A stretch of DNA of 64,000 nucleotides from positions 98,072,070-98,136,069 of the forward strand of contig OX465282.1 of NCBI GenBank assembly GCA_949987705.1, given 5' to 3'. Origin of the DNA: Thereva unica. Its lineage: Eukaryota > Arthropoda > Insecta > Diptera > Therevidae. The notes below the pieces were generated by a model. That model did no database searches, was not told the origin of the DNA, and worked only from the letters and a program-made list of their open reading frames with translations. This document shows, piece after piece, positions 36,401 through 51,400 of this stretch. The translations under genes and the position numbers were made by a program. How positions within the stretch are numbered: position 1 is the first letter of the stretch; each line of letters starts with the position of its first letter.

Positions 36401-39400
36401 GCTTCAACAGTTTTCAGGGTAGAAAAGCCAATCTCATGCCCTGGACAAACTCTTTTTCGGGGTCCATTGCTAGAGGAATCCATATGAAAATCTTCGTCCC
36501 AATTTATATTTTGTGTTGCTTCTATCTCTTCAGAATAATCATTAACGAAATTGCTAAAAAAAAATATTGCATAACTAATGTTTACTCAGTTACTTTAATT
36601 ATAACGTACGATTTTTTAAAATTCTTTTCACAAGCACAAGGATTGAAAATCTTCTGCAACAGTTTCCTAATTACATGTCTGTCGATTGAGTTTGCGTAGA
36701 TATGGCGACGCAATTCAGCTTGGTCAGAGTTTTTCGAATCCAAAAATAAATGACAATGAGCTATTTCACCATCACGGCCGGCACGTCCAACTTCCTGGAC
36801 ATAACTTTCAAAATTTCTCGGCATATTATAATGTATTATAGCACGTATATCGGGCTTATTAATACCCATACCAAAGGCTATAGTTGCAACAACAATTCTT
36901 AATTCATTTCTCATAAACGCATTTTGAATAGTTCTTCGTCTAGAAGCTACCATTCCAGCATGATATGGCTCAGCATTCCAATTTACTCGCTTGCGCTTTT
37001 TGCTTCCATTATTTTCTATTGGCCTGTCCTAAAAGCAAGAATTATTCAAAAACAAAGGATGTAAAACTAGAATTTATTAACATTACCTGCATGCACGTTC
37101 GAATTAGGCCAGCTATTCTCTCGCATTCGTCTCTTCTTGTGCAATATATAATTATTGACTGGCAGCTATCAAATCTGCATATGAGAAAAATAAATCCGTT
37201 TAGTAGCGTTTTACTGCGAATAGTGAACGGAAATGTTCTTTATACGATCAAACATCGTAGCAAGTGTCTTTAATACTGCAAAAATTAAATATTGAGTGGT
37301 TCAACTAAGACTGTGCAGGATGCATTATGTGAAACACGAATCTAGATTAATGTCGCTTGCGACGGATCGGAGCATTCGAAGAAACTAATAAAGAAAAAAA
37401 GCAAACAACAAAAGACTCAGCTCTTTGAAAAGAAGAAAAAGAATTTTTGAAACATCCATTTGGAGCAGTGGCTTCCAAACTTTGAACTTTAAACTCCGCC
37501 TTCGTCTGGTCCAAAGCCCAGGGTGTAAAAGGAGGAGGGTGGTCAATCTGCCGAATTGACCAGAATCGGGAAACCGAAGAAACTATGCAAGAAACCGCAT
37601 GGATACACGAACTAACTATTCACGAAATAATGCTACTGCATCCGGGGCAGCCGATGCGCCAGCACTGGGGACCAAGGATGCTGGTGGGAAGTGGGTTACT
37701 GGCCGAACACCCAAATTAATCACACCGAAAATGGAATTTAAATTCGCCTCGTGGAATGTACGAACAGGACATCACGTCGGTCAAAAGGAAATCATAGCAA
37801 TGGAATTGTTGAAATGCAAAATATCAGTTGCTGTGCTATCGGAACTACGGCTTACCGAACCCGGGACATTGACAATCGACCCGCCAACAATCGACGAAAC
37901 GATGACGCTTTACTATTCCGGTGGTGAGAGACGAGAGGCCGGGGTCGCTTTATGGACGGGCTGCCAGCAGCGTTATCGCATTCCAACCGATATCCGAGCG
38001 TTTGGCGGTGATAATCATCAGTAGAACGATCAAGACCCATATCGTGTCCGTTTATGCGCCAACCGACGCGAAGAAGGACGATTTTTACAATCAGTTTCAA
38101 TAGACGCTGGATATGATACCTCGAACCGGCCAACGAGCGTGAGTTTCAAATGGCATTATCCAACAAATTCGCGGCGCTCGCAATACCGGACGATATCGAT
38201 GTAGAAGAACAGCTGCCTGGACCTCGTCGATCAGCGGAAGCGAATGAAACACGTCGACTTTGAGCAATACCGACGATTGAACAAAGAAGTTCGACAGAAA
38301 ATGAAATCGGAACGCGAAGCGTACTGGAATAACGTTGCGGCCGACATGGAAGAAGCGGCGTCGAGGCACGAGTACCGGACACTGTACCAGACAATCCACC
38401 GGCTAGGTGCAAGACAACATCAACAAATGACAACATCAAAAAATCGGATTGAACTTTTGTGACTTCTCCCCATGAACGCCTGCAGCGGTGGGGAGAATTC
38501 TTCCACCAGCTGTACAACCACGATCCGCCGAAAGGTCCAGCACCCGAACCGCCGATTATCGAACTGCCGACGAATTAGTTTCTCGATACCGAACCGACAA
38601 TTATCGAGGTGAAGATAGCAATAAAATCGCTGAAAAATGGAAAAGCGCCGGGAATAAACCAAGTAACCGCAGAGACGATCAAAGCCGGAGGTTATGTCTT
38701 ATCACAACGACTTCATGTCCTCATAACACGCAGATGGCATTCGGATCGTTTCCCTTCGGCGTGGAAGAAAGCGATTATTGTCCCAATTTTGAAGAAAGGC
38801 GACAGTCGGGAATGCAAGAATTATCGCGGTATTAGTAGTCTCCTTTCGATCGTCGACAAAGTATTTACGAAAATCATACAATCGAGGCTGCAGAAACATC
38901 GCAAACTATTGTCGTCGTATGTTCTTCAACTCAAACGCCTTGCCATGCCATAGGACTCGTCCATCAGCACAGCCCACAAAGAGCTAAAGTTCTATAAGCT
39001 AATGATGATGATAACAAAATGATATTTTACTTTCTTACCTCTCACTTCTCAATATTTCCATAAGTGCTGCATCTCTATTGACATCTTTAGATACACTCAA
39101 GATCAAATTATCTGGCAATGGAACATCACTGATAATCCCATTCACCCCATCAGGGATTGCTAAATGCCGGATAATACTTTCTCTAGTTGGTAATGTTGCA
39201 GTTGCGGTTAATCCAAGCACTGTATTAATGCCAAGCTTCTTCTTAAGCACCTTACAAATCATAAGATAACTAGGTCGAAAATTATGGCTCCATTGGGATA
39301 CGCAATGTGCTTCATCAATGCAAGCAAATGCGATTGGTGGTAAGTTTCTTAATAAAGCACCAAAACCAGTTGATTTTTCACCAGCTAATACGGCTTCAGG

Positions 39401-42400
39401 TGATACAAGAAGAATATCAACTTCTCCCTTATTAATCATTTCTAATACACTTTGCTTTTGTTGTGGAGTTTGATTCGTATGTAAGCATTGTGCATTTAAA
39501 AACATTGGAACACCGTGAACTTGATCTTCCATCAGAGATACTAAAGGGGATATAACTAATGTAATACATTTCATTTTTTTACTGTATAAATATGCAGGAA
39601 GCTGATAACAAAGTGATTTTCCACTTCCTGTACTTAATGTAACTAGTGTTGACATTCCTGATAAGATACGCATTATAGCTTTGTCTTGTCCCTTTCGAAA
39701 ATTTGTATGGCCAAACATTCGTAATGCTTCAACAACTTCTTGAGTTACATTTATTGTTGTACCATCAGGATTTGGTTGGTATAATGATCTAACTTCAGAG
39801 TTTGATGTTTGATTTGCCATTCCAACCTTCTCTAAGAAATCTTCTGGTATCGTATGGCCTACGTATGTTTTTGATTGTGCTTGTGGTGGTGGTGATGGTG
39901 GTGGAATATTTTGTGTAGGCTCTTCATCAGCTTCATCGGGTTGATTTGAATGACTTTCTAAGTCATCTATATTATCAACAACATTTTCATTCTCTTTCGT
40001 GTTGGAATCAAAAACGTCATCGGATTTATAAATAAGTTGATTTGAAGCACCTGGAAGTTTTTCAATATTTCTACTATGAGCAGGTAGAGCTTGTTGCATG
40101 GCCATTTTTTCTGCCTCTTCCAATGTTGGAAACGGTGATTCATCTTCTATTTTAGCATCAAACGGCAATAATGCATCACCTTTTATTTTACATTGTCTAG
40201 CCATATGTCCGGGTTGATTACATTTGAAACATGTTAAAATTCCACCATCACAGCCACCCATATCCATATCTGGTCCTGCTAAAGCTGCTGCTTTCTTATC
40301 TTTCCAAAGCTTCTTTTTATATCGACCAAAGTTAATTTTTTTCTTACCACGTACAAAAACTTTCTTTTGTATATTAATACGAACAAAATTTTCATTTATT
40401 TTCCCGGTGGCAATTTTTGTTTCTAATTTTTGTCTTGCTTGTTCCTGCTTAATATTTATATTTTCTTTCGGTATATTTTTCTTGGCAGAAGTAGTTGGTA
40501 CAATAGTGTTAATAAAAGAATTTAATACAGTTTCTGTTTGTGAAAGTTCCTCAATATTAATTCGTGGTAAAGACTTCATTTTTCCAAATTCTAGTCCAAT
40601 AACATATTTCTGTTCATGTGTTTCATTGTCAATATTCTCATCTATTTCGGAATTACTTTGTGTTGTTTTCTTAGACTTTTTGGGATCTTTCCGCGTTTCT
40701 TTTCTCGTGTTTCGCTTTTGTTTAACAAGTTCTTTTTTATTTGCAGTTTCAGGTTTCCTTTTTATCTTGTCATCATTTTCATTCTCGGAATTTGTTTCAC
40801 AATATGATATATCTTTCTTCTCCCTGTAAGATTTACGACGAGAAGCTTTTGCCCCCTCATCAACTTTCAATTTTCTTGATTGTTTTTTACGTTTCGTTGG
40901 TGGCTTCTTCTTTCCTTTTTTAGTTTTTTTATTGTTATCGCTGCTATCGTCATCAGTAAAATCGTAAATACTTTCTTTACTAGTATCTTTGTTAGTCTCC
41001 ACATCCTTACTACTTACAACTAAATTTATCCTTTCTTCTTGCGGTTTCGATTTTAAACAAGTATCTTCGTCTTTCTTCTTTTCTTCTTTTAGCGGTTCCT
41101 GATTTTTATCAATATTCTTTAGAATCCTCCTCTTTTTTGCTACATGTCTATAAGACTGTGATGCAGTTATTGTCTCATCTTCACTATTTTCAACAACCGA
41201 ATCTGAATCATCAGCAGTTTTAGATTTATTAATAAATATATTTTGTGCAACAGAATCTGCCGCCGTCTTATCTCTAGTACCTGTATTAATATAGTTAATT
41301 TTATCAACATTTAAGTTCGATATACCAAATTTCTTAGGCTGTGAATCTTGACTATGATTTGATATCGATGAATCAATTGGTGTACTAACTGGAAAACTAT
41401 TTTCATTATCAGCAGTACATCGATCTAGCCAGCGCTTATCAACATCTGTAGATATTTGCTTTTGTACTTTCAATTTTAATAAAATATCGTCATTAGATTT
41501 TTGTTGTGACTGTTGCTGCTGTTGTTGTGACTTTTGTGACAAAATTGTCTCAAGATCAGGAAGGATTTCTTTATCAGCATTTAAAAAAACATCTGTTGAA
41601 GAAGTATTACCTAAATTGTTTGATATATTACCCGAACTTAAACGTGATAAACTTTTTCTCGGATTTCTTTTAACGAATGACGATGAAGTAAATAATTTTT
41701 GACTTAAATTCAATTTAACTGATGATTGCGCTATAGCTGCTTTCTTCTTCATTTCCTGCTCTTTATTACTTATACTTTCATTCCAAGCCTTTTCGTTTAA
41801 TTTTACCCTTTCTACAGGCTCAAATTCTTTAATAATATGATTTTCATTTATATTTATAAAATTTGTTAGTGATACTTCATTAGTTTTTTTAATCTGTTCA
41901 ATATTGGAGAAATTTTGTGTTTCTGGTGTGTTAACAACATCGTTATCCACTAAATTAGAAATACCTGATGGAAATGAATCATTTAATGTTATTTCACCCT
42001 GTGAAGTATCTAATATATCGAAGCCATCCTCTGATAAAACATCGCTTAATGTGTCTTCTAAAAATGTTGTTTTCATTTTGTAGTACATTTTATAGGAGTA
42101 ACGGATTTCTGTTGGTGCTTCACGGATGTCATACTGGAAATAATAAATATAGTTAATTTTCGTTTCTAATGAAATCTATGGAAAGGTTATAGTAGCATAA
42201 AAAATATAATTTATATAAAGTGAGATCTGTTGTAGTGAATATAGAAAATGTCAGTCGAACAAAGCAAGGAATCGAAAAGATGGTCCCGGGATGATGCAAA
42301 ATCATCAAGTAAATTTATTTATATATTTATTTATTTACACCAAACAAGGCACACTGAAACTATATTACACAGGGATAGAAACGACTATAGCTAAAAGTAA

Positions 42401-45400
42401 CAGTTTACAGTCTAACAATTATTATCACAGTGTATATTTATAACATACAGCACAACTTAGTTATAGTGTTAGTTCAGGGTAAGTCGGATGACAGGAAGGA
42501 TATCAATTTTTTCTTGAAGGATAATTTGCTAATCCCAGGGGAGAAGCAGGAACTGTTGCCATTGAAAATCATACAAATTCGACGGGCTCATCCTTCCATA
42601 CTCGGTCCGATGAGAGTATTGCCTAAGCATTTTCGTATGCCGATTGTGTCAGACATCGTCATTAACTTTGATCCTATCGGACAGATCTTTGATCTCATCG
42701 TTTAAGACGTCCAAAGTAAAGCATGAAATAAGCAATTTACGCCTATTAAACAGCAGCATGAGATCCAACACTTTGAGCCTGTCCGTGTAGGGCGGTAGGC
42801 TATGGAAATCACGCGAGTCATATAGATTTCTCAGAGCAAAGGGTAGAAATTTCTTTTTTACTGACTCAAACCTACTGCTGCTTACCTGGTTATAGGATTC
42901 CAGATCGGGCATGCGTATTCGAAAATTGGGCGGACTAGCGATCAGAAAAGGGTTTTAGTAACTCGAGCGCTGTCAAATTCCTTGGCTCTTCTCTTTATAA
43001 AGCCTAGAAGTTTGCTAGCTTTTGCAATAATATTATCGTAGTGCAAATTAAAATTTAATTTATTGTCCAGGACAATACCTAGATCTACAATTTGATCAAC
43101 GCGGTCTAATACCTTGCCGTTGAGATAATAGTATTGCAACTGTATGCTTGTTTTTACGAGAGAAGGTAATTACGTGGCATTTACTGGTGATTAGTTGCAG
43201 TTTATTGGTGGAGCACCAGTCCTGTAACGTATTCAGTTTCGACTTGAGGTCACCGGCATAAAAGAGATGTCGTATATTCCGTAGTTTTTCTGACAGGTCT
43301 GAGATGAATATATTAAATAAAAGTGGGCCAAGATGACTACCCTGTGGGACTCCGGAAGTTACTTCGATTTCTTTTGACAGAAATCCTTGAAATCAAACGG
43401 CCTGTGTTTTTCCACTAAGATATGATTCTATCCATCTTAGGACAGGCCCAGATATTCCAAATTTTATTAGTTTTGTTATTAAAATATGGTGGTCGACACG
43501 GTCAAAAGCCTTACTGAAGTCAGTATAGATAGCATCGATTTGATTACCGTTCTCCATACCACATAGTAGTTCAGAGGTTAGTGTCATAAGGTTAGTAGTT
43601 GTCGAGCGCCCTTTTCTGAAGCCATGTTGTGGATCATTGAGGAGCGGATCGATTGTTTGAGCAATCTTATCGTAAACAAGCTTTTCGAAAAGTTTAGGTA
43701 TTGCTGATAATATTGCAATGCCCCTGTAGTTGTCCACCGAATGCTTATAAGGCGCTTTGTGAATTGGTATGAGGTAAGATTTTTGCCAAATTTTAGGAAA
43801 TTTTCCTAACGATAAGGATTTGTTGAGAATAAGATGGAGCGGAAACAGAAATTGAGTTGAGTAGCACTGCAGAAAGCAACGAGGCAGATTGTCAGGACCG
43901 TGACCTTTATTGATATCTAGTTTGTTTAAACCCGTCATGATGTCTTCGACGGATAAGTATATGTTATCTACCGCACTGGACAAAAAGATAACGTTGTAAC
44001 GGCGGGCATATTTCCGCTTTTGCAACTCACCCTTAAGCCACCGTGAAGAGACATTGATTTTTTTTAATTTGGAAAAAGGGGTAAGCGAGGGAAAAACTAC
44101 TGACAATTTTGGAGAAAAAAGGACTGGGTTTTTTTTTTTTGGAAAAAAAGGAAGTGAGGAGGCATTGGAAAAAAAAGGAGGAAGGAAAAAAAAAGTTTGG
44201 TTGGGAGGAGGATGAAAAAGGGGAGCGGAAAGAAAAATAAAGTTTTACTAAAAAATTAAAAATAAAAGTACGAATTAAATAATTTTATTAATAAATCCGT
44301 GGTATAAGTTCGGTTTCGAAATGTATTAATCGAGAATAAGAACGAGTGAAGCCACCCACCCCAGTAATTGATATAATTGATGTGAGACCAGACTTACATG
44401 GGACTTGTGAAGCAGGATCTGCATAGCCTCCATCTCATATGATTCTGCGATTCCAGCCACCATTGGACTCTTGTTAAGGACCAAGAAATTGTCGGAAGAA
44501 GAGTAGCCATATCGAAATACATATTCTAACGGATGTATAGTATATATGTTCATTGTGGAGATATGTAAGGCAGTTTACCAGGTATCTTTAGTCTTATTCA
44601 TTAGACGTAGTGCAGTGTTAGAGCGTACTGGGAGAAAAAGGAAACGTTACCAGCTCGTCTAAATGATGTTCGATGTATAGGCTTTCTTAAAGGTCTCTGA
44701 GGAATGACCTGGCGGTTACTATTATGCTTATTTAAGGCACTGATCAAGGACTTATACCAATCCGAGAGGCATAGCATTTGAATTTTTTTTGTTAGTATAA
44801 TCAATATAGCCATAGATATTACGAATATTAAGTTTTGTATATGAACAGATGCTTTTAAACATATTTAATTCCTAGTAGTAAGATTTTTTTTTGTGATATT
44901 GCGATATTGACGAATTTGTTTATTGTTAATATAGTGTCTAGTTATTAGATAATTGAGATATTTTTATATATTGGATGGATTTATTTTAGATCTCTGATGT
45001 TCTCAAACAATTTGTTTATTCAGTGTTCCAACGTTGCATTGTACGAATGTTTTTGGGTCGCAATTGTAAAAATGTAAAAAATAAACCGTCATGGTACCAG
45101 GGCGGGAGTTTTTTCAGACCCTTAATGAATTTTGAGTAATTTGTAAACACCTGATAATATAACTTACCGTATATGATTTTATCAACATACTTTTTTAGAT
45201 TTGATTTTGGTTTAGTTGCTTATTGCATTGTGAATTAAATAAGTGTTTGAGAATTATTGTGTTTCTGTGTAAAAGGGTTAATGTTTGGGTTGTTTTTAGT
45301 TCTTTATAGAATGATGTGCTAAGGCAAAACTAGGATGGCTTAGCGGCTGGTGAGGTCTCTCGCTCCAGAATTCTCTTTCAGGTACACTCCCTGTTCCCCT

Positions 45401-48400
45401 AATTATTCCACGTTCGCCCTGAGGGGGGAGCGCTCTCATACAGGTACTCGACGCGCTTCACAAAAGCACTCGGTGTCCGCCGTGAAAGGAGGCGTTCTTA
45501 TCTGGTGGTTATGCAGCAGCTTAGATGGTACTTCCGGAGTCTCACCAACACACGACCCCCCGGCGAGGCAGCCCTACTCTTGAGGCCCGGAGTACTGTCT
45601 ATATAATTTTCAGGTGTTTTTTTTAAATTTTGTGTCCAAATTTTTTTGTATTTTTTTGGTGTGGATCTGAGGTTGGCCTCTTCGGGCAACCAACCCTAGG
45701 TGCACATTACAACGTCTCTCAACCTAAACGACTGAAATACAGAATTAGAAAAACACAATGAAAATAAGTTATCTGAGAGCATGTTGAATGATAAAATAAA
45801 TGAATCGCTTATTGAAAAAACTTTGTTCTATGAAACCGAAAATATGAAAAAATTGCAAGTGCAAAACAGAAGTTCCCTTGCAACAAATGTGGAAAAAAGG
45901 GTCACTGGGCAGCAGTTGCGGCTCCTGAATCTAAAATTAGGTGGGGCTTGAAAAAAACTTAAATCGGTTACTCTCCAAGCCAATTATCCGCTAAACAAAA
46001 CACTATAAAAACAAAATAAATCATTCTTTCTATACTGACCGTAAGCGATTTCATTTTCGAAAACCAATCCAACGAAAATTTTTACCATCTTCGATTTCAG
46101 CACTGATTTTTAAGGTTTTAGGACTTCCTGATCACGAATGTGAAATCGGTTATTTCCTATTACAAACATCAGGGTTTTTCACAATACATATTACGAAAAT
46201 GCACAAAGGTTCAAATGTACAGAATGGACAATGGGCAAAGAAGAGTATTTGGTTTTATTAAACTTCTTTCAACGAATCAATAAAAACTCTTCAGTTCTAA
46301 GCATCCCGTTTTATGCCGTACATCATTACTAATTGTGAGAATTCCTTCTCTCTTTTCGGTTCCAACAGAAAGAAGTTCCAGGTGAAAGTAAGTTTCTCAC
46401 TTGCAATCTCGAACCAAGAATTCGCCTACGCCTTGAACAAATTAACTACAAAGCAAATGGTTAATGGAATTGATCGCTTAACGGTAAAAGATGATGAAGT
46501 GTTTTGCGAATCATATGTTATGGTACAAACGGGGTATCTTTTCTGCAAAATAAACGTCATCGATCACAACCAATTTTAAAGCTCATTCATACGGATTATG
46601 TGGACCTATGATTCAACCAGCATGGGATGGTACTAGATATTTCGTTAGTTTTATCGACGATTTTTCACGAGCATCAATAATAAACTGAATCGAAAACAAT
46701 GTAATGGCAGAAGCATTTCATGGTACAAAAATTGCTAGGACAAAGCAGACAATGGAGGTGAGTTCCAGAAAGAATTTCAGAATTTTTGTAAACAAAAGGA
46801 GTTCGGTTCCATACAACCCTGAGATGAATTCAGTATCAGAAAGATTGAATCGAACTTTGGAAGAAAAGGCTATGCGAACGTAAACCTGCTTAACAAATCA
46901 AAACAGTTGGCAGGATATGCCGATGATATAAGCTGCCTTGCTAGATCACTGTCATACCTTAGAGAAATATTCACGGAATTAAAAGAGGGAGCCAAAGATA
47001 TAGGGCTGCAAATAAATGCCGGAAAAAGTAAAATTCGAATTCAATTAAGGGTGGAAAGAAGAAGAAGAAACCACAACACCTCCTGGGGGAACATAACTTC
47101 GAACGGGTAAACCAATTTAACTTCCTGGGGTCCACAGTCAGCGAAGATAATGATATACGTGTAAAGAATAAACGCCACAAGCAGAATATACTTATAACTA
47201 CTGCCAATAATGAAATCCAGAGACATCCATAGAAAAACAAAAATAAGAATCTACAAAACCATCATACGTACATTAGCTACGTATGGATGTGAAGCATGGA
47301 ATATCTCCCAAAAATCCGCAGACAAGATGGATATATTTGAGAGGAAGGTTCTCCGAATGATATACGGCCCAATCAATGTATGGAGAATACGCTACAGTCA
47401 CGAATTGTACGATTTATACAAAGAATGTAAACTCTCGACCCATGCCAAGCTACTACGATTACGTTGGGCTGGTCATGACCAAAGAATGGATGACGCAAGG
47501 ATATAAAAAAAGCCCTGTATCTACTATCAGATGGCAAAAGACTAGTTGGCAAACCACGGTCCAGGTGGGAAGACAACGTTAAGGCCTTCTTCTTCTTTAA
47601 AGGCTCTACAACCGGGATCCGGTCCTGGCCTCGCGCAACTGTTCTCTCCACCGGTCCCGATTCTGAGCCGATGTCATCCAGTTTGGCATCCCTAAACTCT
47701 GAGCGTCCTGGTCCACGCCATCCTTCCAGCGAAGGTTGGGCCTCCCTCGCTGTCGCACCCCATAGGTCTTACCGCAGAGAACTTTCCGAGCAGGCTCATC
47801 TTCACTCATACGAGCTAGATGCCCTGCCCACCGGAGCCTACCGAGCTTTATTTTCTTCACAACATCTATGTCGCGATAGCGCTCGTAGATCTCGTCATTG
47901 TAGAGTCTCGGGAATCGTCCTTCCTCACATACGGGGCCAACAATCCTCCGAAGTATTTTCCTCTCAAACACGCCCAAGAGGTTTGAGTGCTTTTTGCTAA
48001 GCACCCACGTTTCGGATGCATATGTGAGAACGGGTAAGACCATCGTCTTATATAGTAAAAGTTTAGACGTTATGGTTAGATATTTGGATTTGAAGAGCCT
48101 TGACAGACTATAGTAGGCTTTGTTGGCTTTTAGCAGTCGTGCGCGTATTTCTGGTTCCATGCTATTGTCGGCTGCTACTATTGACCCAAGGTAGGTAAAT
48201 GATTTTAGTTCCGCTACCTTGATTGTGGGACCAATGTTAGGTGTTCTTCCAGACGAGGCCATCATGTACTTTGTTTTGCTTTCGTTAATGTGCAGTCCCA
48301 GATTTCCTGCCGCCTGCTCAATCTGAGTGAAAGCTTCTTGTACAGCTGTTGTTGTTCTTCCAATGATGTCGTCTGCATAAGCCAGTAATTGGGTGGACTT

Positions 48401-51400
48401 GTGGAGGATTGTGCCCCTTGATGTCATGCCCGAATCTCGGATCACTTTCTCCAACGCCAGGTTGAAAAGGAGGCAGGCCAGACCGTCCCCTTGTCGGAGT
48501 CCATTATAGATGTTGATTGGTCTGGACAGTGTTACGGATACCTTTACTTGGCTTGACACATTGATCATGGTCAACCTACATAGTCTTGTCAGTTTGTTGG
48601 GGATGCCGAATTCTCTCATGGCTTTGTAGAGTTCTACCCTGGCTATGCTATCATAGGCGGCTTTAAAGTCTATGAAGAGGTGTTGAATTGAGTTTTGAAA
48701 CTCTAGACATTTTTCCATATCCTGCCTCAAGGTGAAAATCTGATCAGTCGTTGATTTGCCTGGGCTGAAGCCACACTGGTAATGGCCTATGATGTTTCTG
48801 GCGTATGGGGCCATCCTGTTTTGTAGGATAGCGGAGAATATCTTATACACGGTACTCAACAACGTTATACCGCGATAATTAATGCACGCTGTGATATCTC
48901 CTTTTTTGTGTACCGGACAGAGGATGCCTTTTCTCCAGTCTTCTGGCATCACTTCCTGCTCCCATACTTGCACAATTAATTCATGAATCGCTTGGTGTAA
49001 TGTAGGCCCTCCATATTTAACCAGCTCCGCTGCGATGCCGTCTGCACCCGAGGCCTTGTTGTTTTTGAGCCGGCTGATGGCTCTGCTAACTTCTTCTATG
49101 CTTGGTGGCGGCAGCATAGCATTGTCATCAGATATTGGTGGAGCGTCCGAATCCTCAGTTAGCTCGCCATTTAGCAATTCATGAAAGTGCTCTTCCCATC
49201 GCTCCAAGATGCCTTTAGGATCGGTGATCAGATTCCCTTCTTTGTCCTTGCAGTATGTGCAACGTGGTGTGAATTGCGTCATACTGCGGACTCTTTGGTA
49301 GAACTCCCGCGCCTGGTGCGGCCGTCGTTCTCTGTACTGTTCTAGCTCACAGACGAGATTTTTTTCCCAGGCTTCCTTTTTTCGTCTGTGAATTCTCTTT
49401 TCTTCTTTTCTGAGCTCTTATATAGTTCTCTTCGCGTGCCCGTGTTCTCTGAGACTGCTGCATGGCTCGGTACGCAGCATTCTTACGTTCAGTTGCCAGC
49501 TTGCATTCATTATCGAACCAGTCGTTCCGATCTTTACGACTTCTGCCTAAGATGGAATCAGCAGTACTAATGACAGTGTTTTTAAGGCGGGTCCAGTTCT
49601 CGTCGACGCCCGGCATCTCATCCCCAGGACTTAGGGCGAGTTCTAATGCATGACCGTAGCTGTTTCTGGCCATTTCATTGCGTAGTGCAGCTGTGTTGAT
49701 TCGAGCCTGATCAGCGGATACAAAGCTTTTCAGCGTTGTAATGCGCTCTCGGAGCACCATACCAACAAGGTAGTGATCCGAGTCGAAGTTGGCACTTCGG
49801 TACGTTCGTACCGTCATCAGACCCGAAAGGTGGCGGCGGTCTATCAACACATGGTCTATTTGGTTGCGAGTGGCTCCATCAGGAGATACCCAGGTGGCTT
49901 TATGGATATCTTTACGCGCAAATCTAGTACTTGCAACGACCAAGTTCTTACTTGCTGCCATCTCTACGACTCGCTGTCCATTGTCATTAGTGTTTTCATG
50001 CAAGCTGTGGTTGCCGACATATTGCCTGTATATGGGCTCCCGGCCTACTTTGGCGTTCAGATCTCCCAGTATGATTTTTACATCATACCTGGGGCAGGCA
50101 TTAAGTTCCCGTTCAACTAATTCGAAGAATTCTTCTTTATCATCATCCGGGGACTCTTCTGTAGGTGCGTGAACGTTTATGAGGCTGATGTTCTTAAATT
50201 TACCTCGCACACGAAGGGAGCATAGCCTTTCGTTTATTGCTTTAAAGCCGATAATGGTAGGCTTCATTCTTTTGCTAACCATAAAACCTACTCCTAGAAC
50301 ATGGTGTTTTGTATGACAGCTGTAATATACGTCATACTCAGGTTTTTGCAAAACACCATTCCTTGTCCATCTCATCTCCTGAATGGCGGTAATGTCAGCT
50401 TTATATTTTGACAGGGTATCGGCCAGATGTTTTGAAGCTCGAGTTCTGTACAGAGTTCGAACATTCCATGAAAAAATTCGTAAATCGTTTTGCCTTTTTC
50501 GTTGCCGTGGTCGTCGTCGTTTATTCCAGTATCCGAGGCATGTTGCTCGTTCCGTAATAATTGTTTTTTACGGGTGAGGTTATTAGCCAATGTTAAGGCC
50601 GATGCAGCAAAACTGCTTGATACAATAAACTGGAGACAAGCTGCGGAGCAGAGAGACGTCTGCAGGAAGAAGCTAATGCAGACCAAGGTTCGAATTGGGC
50701 TGTAGAGCCAACGAAGAAGAAGAACTAAATTTAGGAGTGTAATCGCAGGCAGATAGTGAATGTGTACTCTTCCTTGAAGATCCTGCACAAAAATATGAAG
50801 AACGACTTTTCTGAATTTGGAGGAGTGGATTGTCAACCATATTTACTGGGCGTTGCACCAACGCATTACCACATGTTTCTAAGACGCTGATTAGACTGTT
50901 CGTTCCTACGTATGTTCCTCACGAGCTTTTAGATGGACGGAAAGGTGGAGATGATGTGGAGCTTCTTCTCCACTTCCCCGTTCATCTAAAATCTCGTCTC
51001 GTGAGGAACGAACAGTATAATCAGCGAGCAATAATAATTATTATTGCTCGCTGGTATAATCACCGTCTAAGTGAATGGACACCACCTGGATGGAAAAATT
51101 ATTGATTCAATAGAGCATATCAGAGAATATTCAAACTCTACCAGATAGATGGAAAAAATGTAGAAAGTGACGTAAACTACATTTTGGATTAAGATTAGTT
51201 TATGTATCTTAAATTTAATAAAGTACAAAAAGTATTTATGGGATGACCCAATATTTGCGCAAAACTGAGGCTCGCATGCATAGAATGTCAGCTTTGTATA
51301 TGTTCAAGTTCCTAATGATAGTTTTCTACTTAATACTTGTTTTAAATCCTACAAAAAAAATTTGGTTTTAAAATGACTTCCCTTATTATATAGTAACCAT

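Larger units (their letters stand above)
47587..50588 (-). mobile_element. non-LTR retrotransposon N5 (RTE-like), 3.0 kb, apparently full length
   Basis: Flanked by AACGTTAAGGCC and AATGTTAAGGCC (47575-47586 and 50589-50600), a 12-bp target duplication with one change. The 3' end on the minus strand is CTTTAAAGAAGAAGAA. The 5' end begins GGCTAATAACC, and the same start is seen in the copy ending at 60111, which supports a complete 5' end. It lies inside an N4-like copy in RECQ4 intron 1. Confidence 0.9.

Noticed and set aside
40224..40829. Long plus-strand ORF opposite RECQ4 exon 2
   Set aside because: It is a mirror of the lysine-rich coding strand, Phe/Leu/Ser-rich, with no family resemblance.
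33418..42133. Calling the helicase BLM
   Set aside because: The Sld2-like N-terminus, the CCHC knuckle and the C-terminal ARIFHGI segment fit RECQL4; no HRDC or typical BLM RQC block was seen.
42249..42310. Plus-strand ORF starting MSVEQSKESKRWSRDD, possibly the first exon of another gene
   Set aside because: It lies in RECQ4 intron 1, is short, runs into the tail of an N6 element, and no matching second exon was seen.
45350..45583. 77-codon GC-richer ORF as a host gene
   Set aside because: No recognisable motif, inside RECQ4 intron 1 on the opposite strand and near copia remains; left unassigned.
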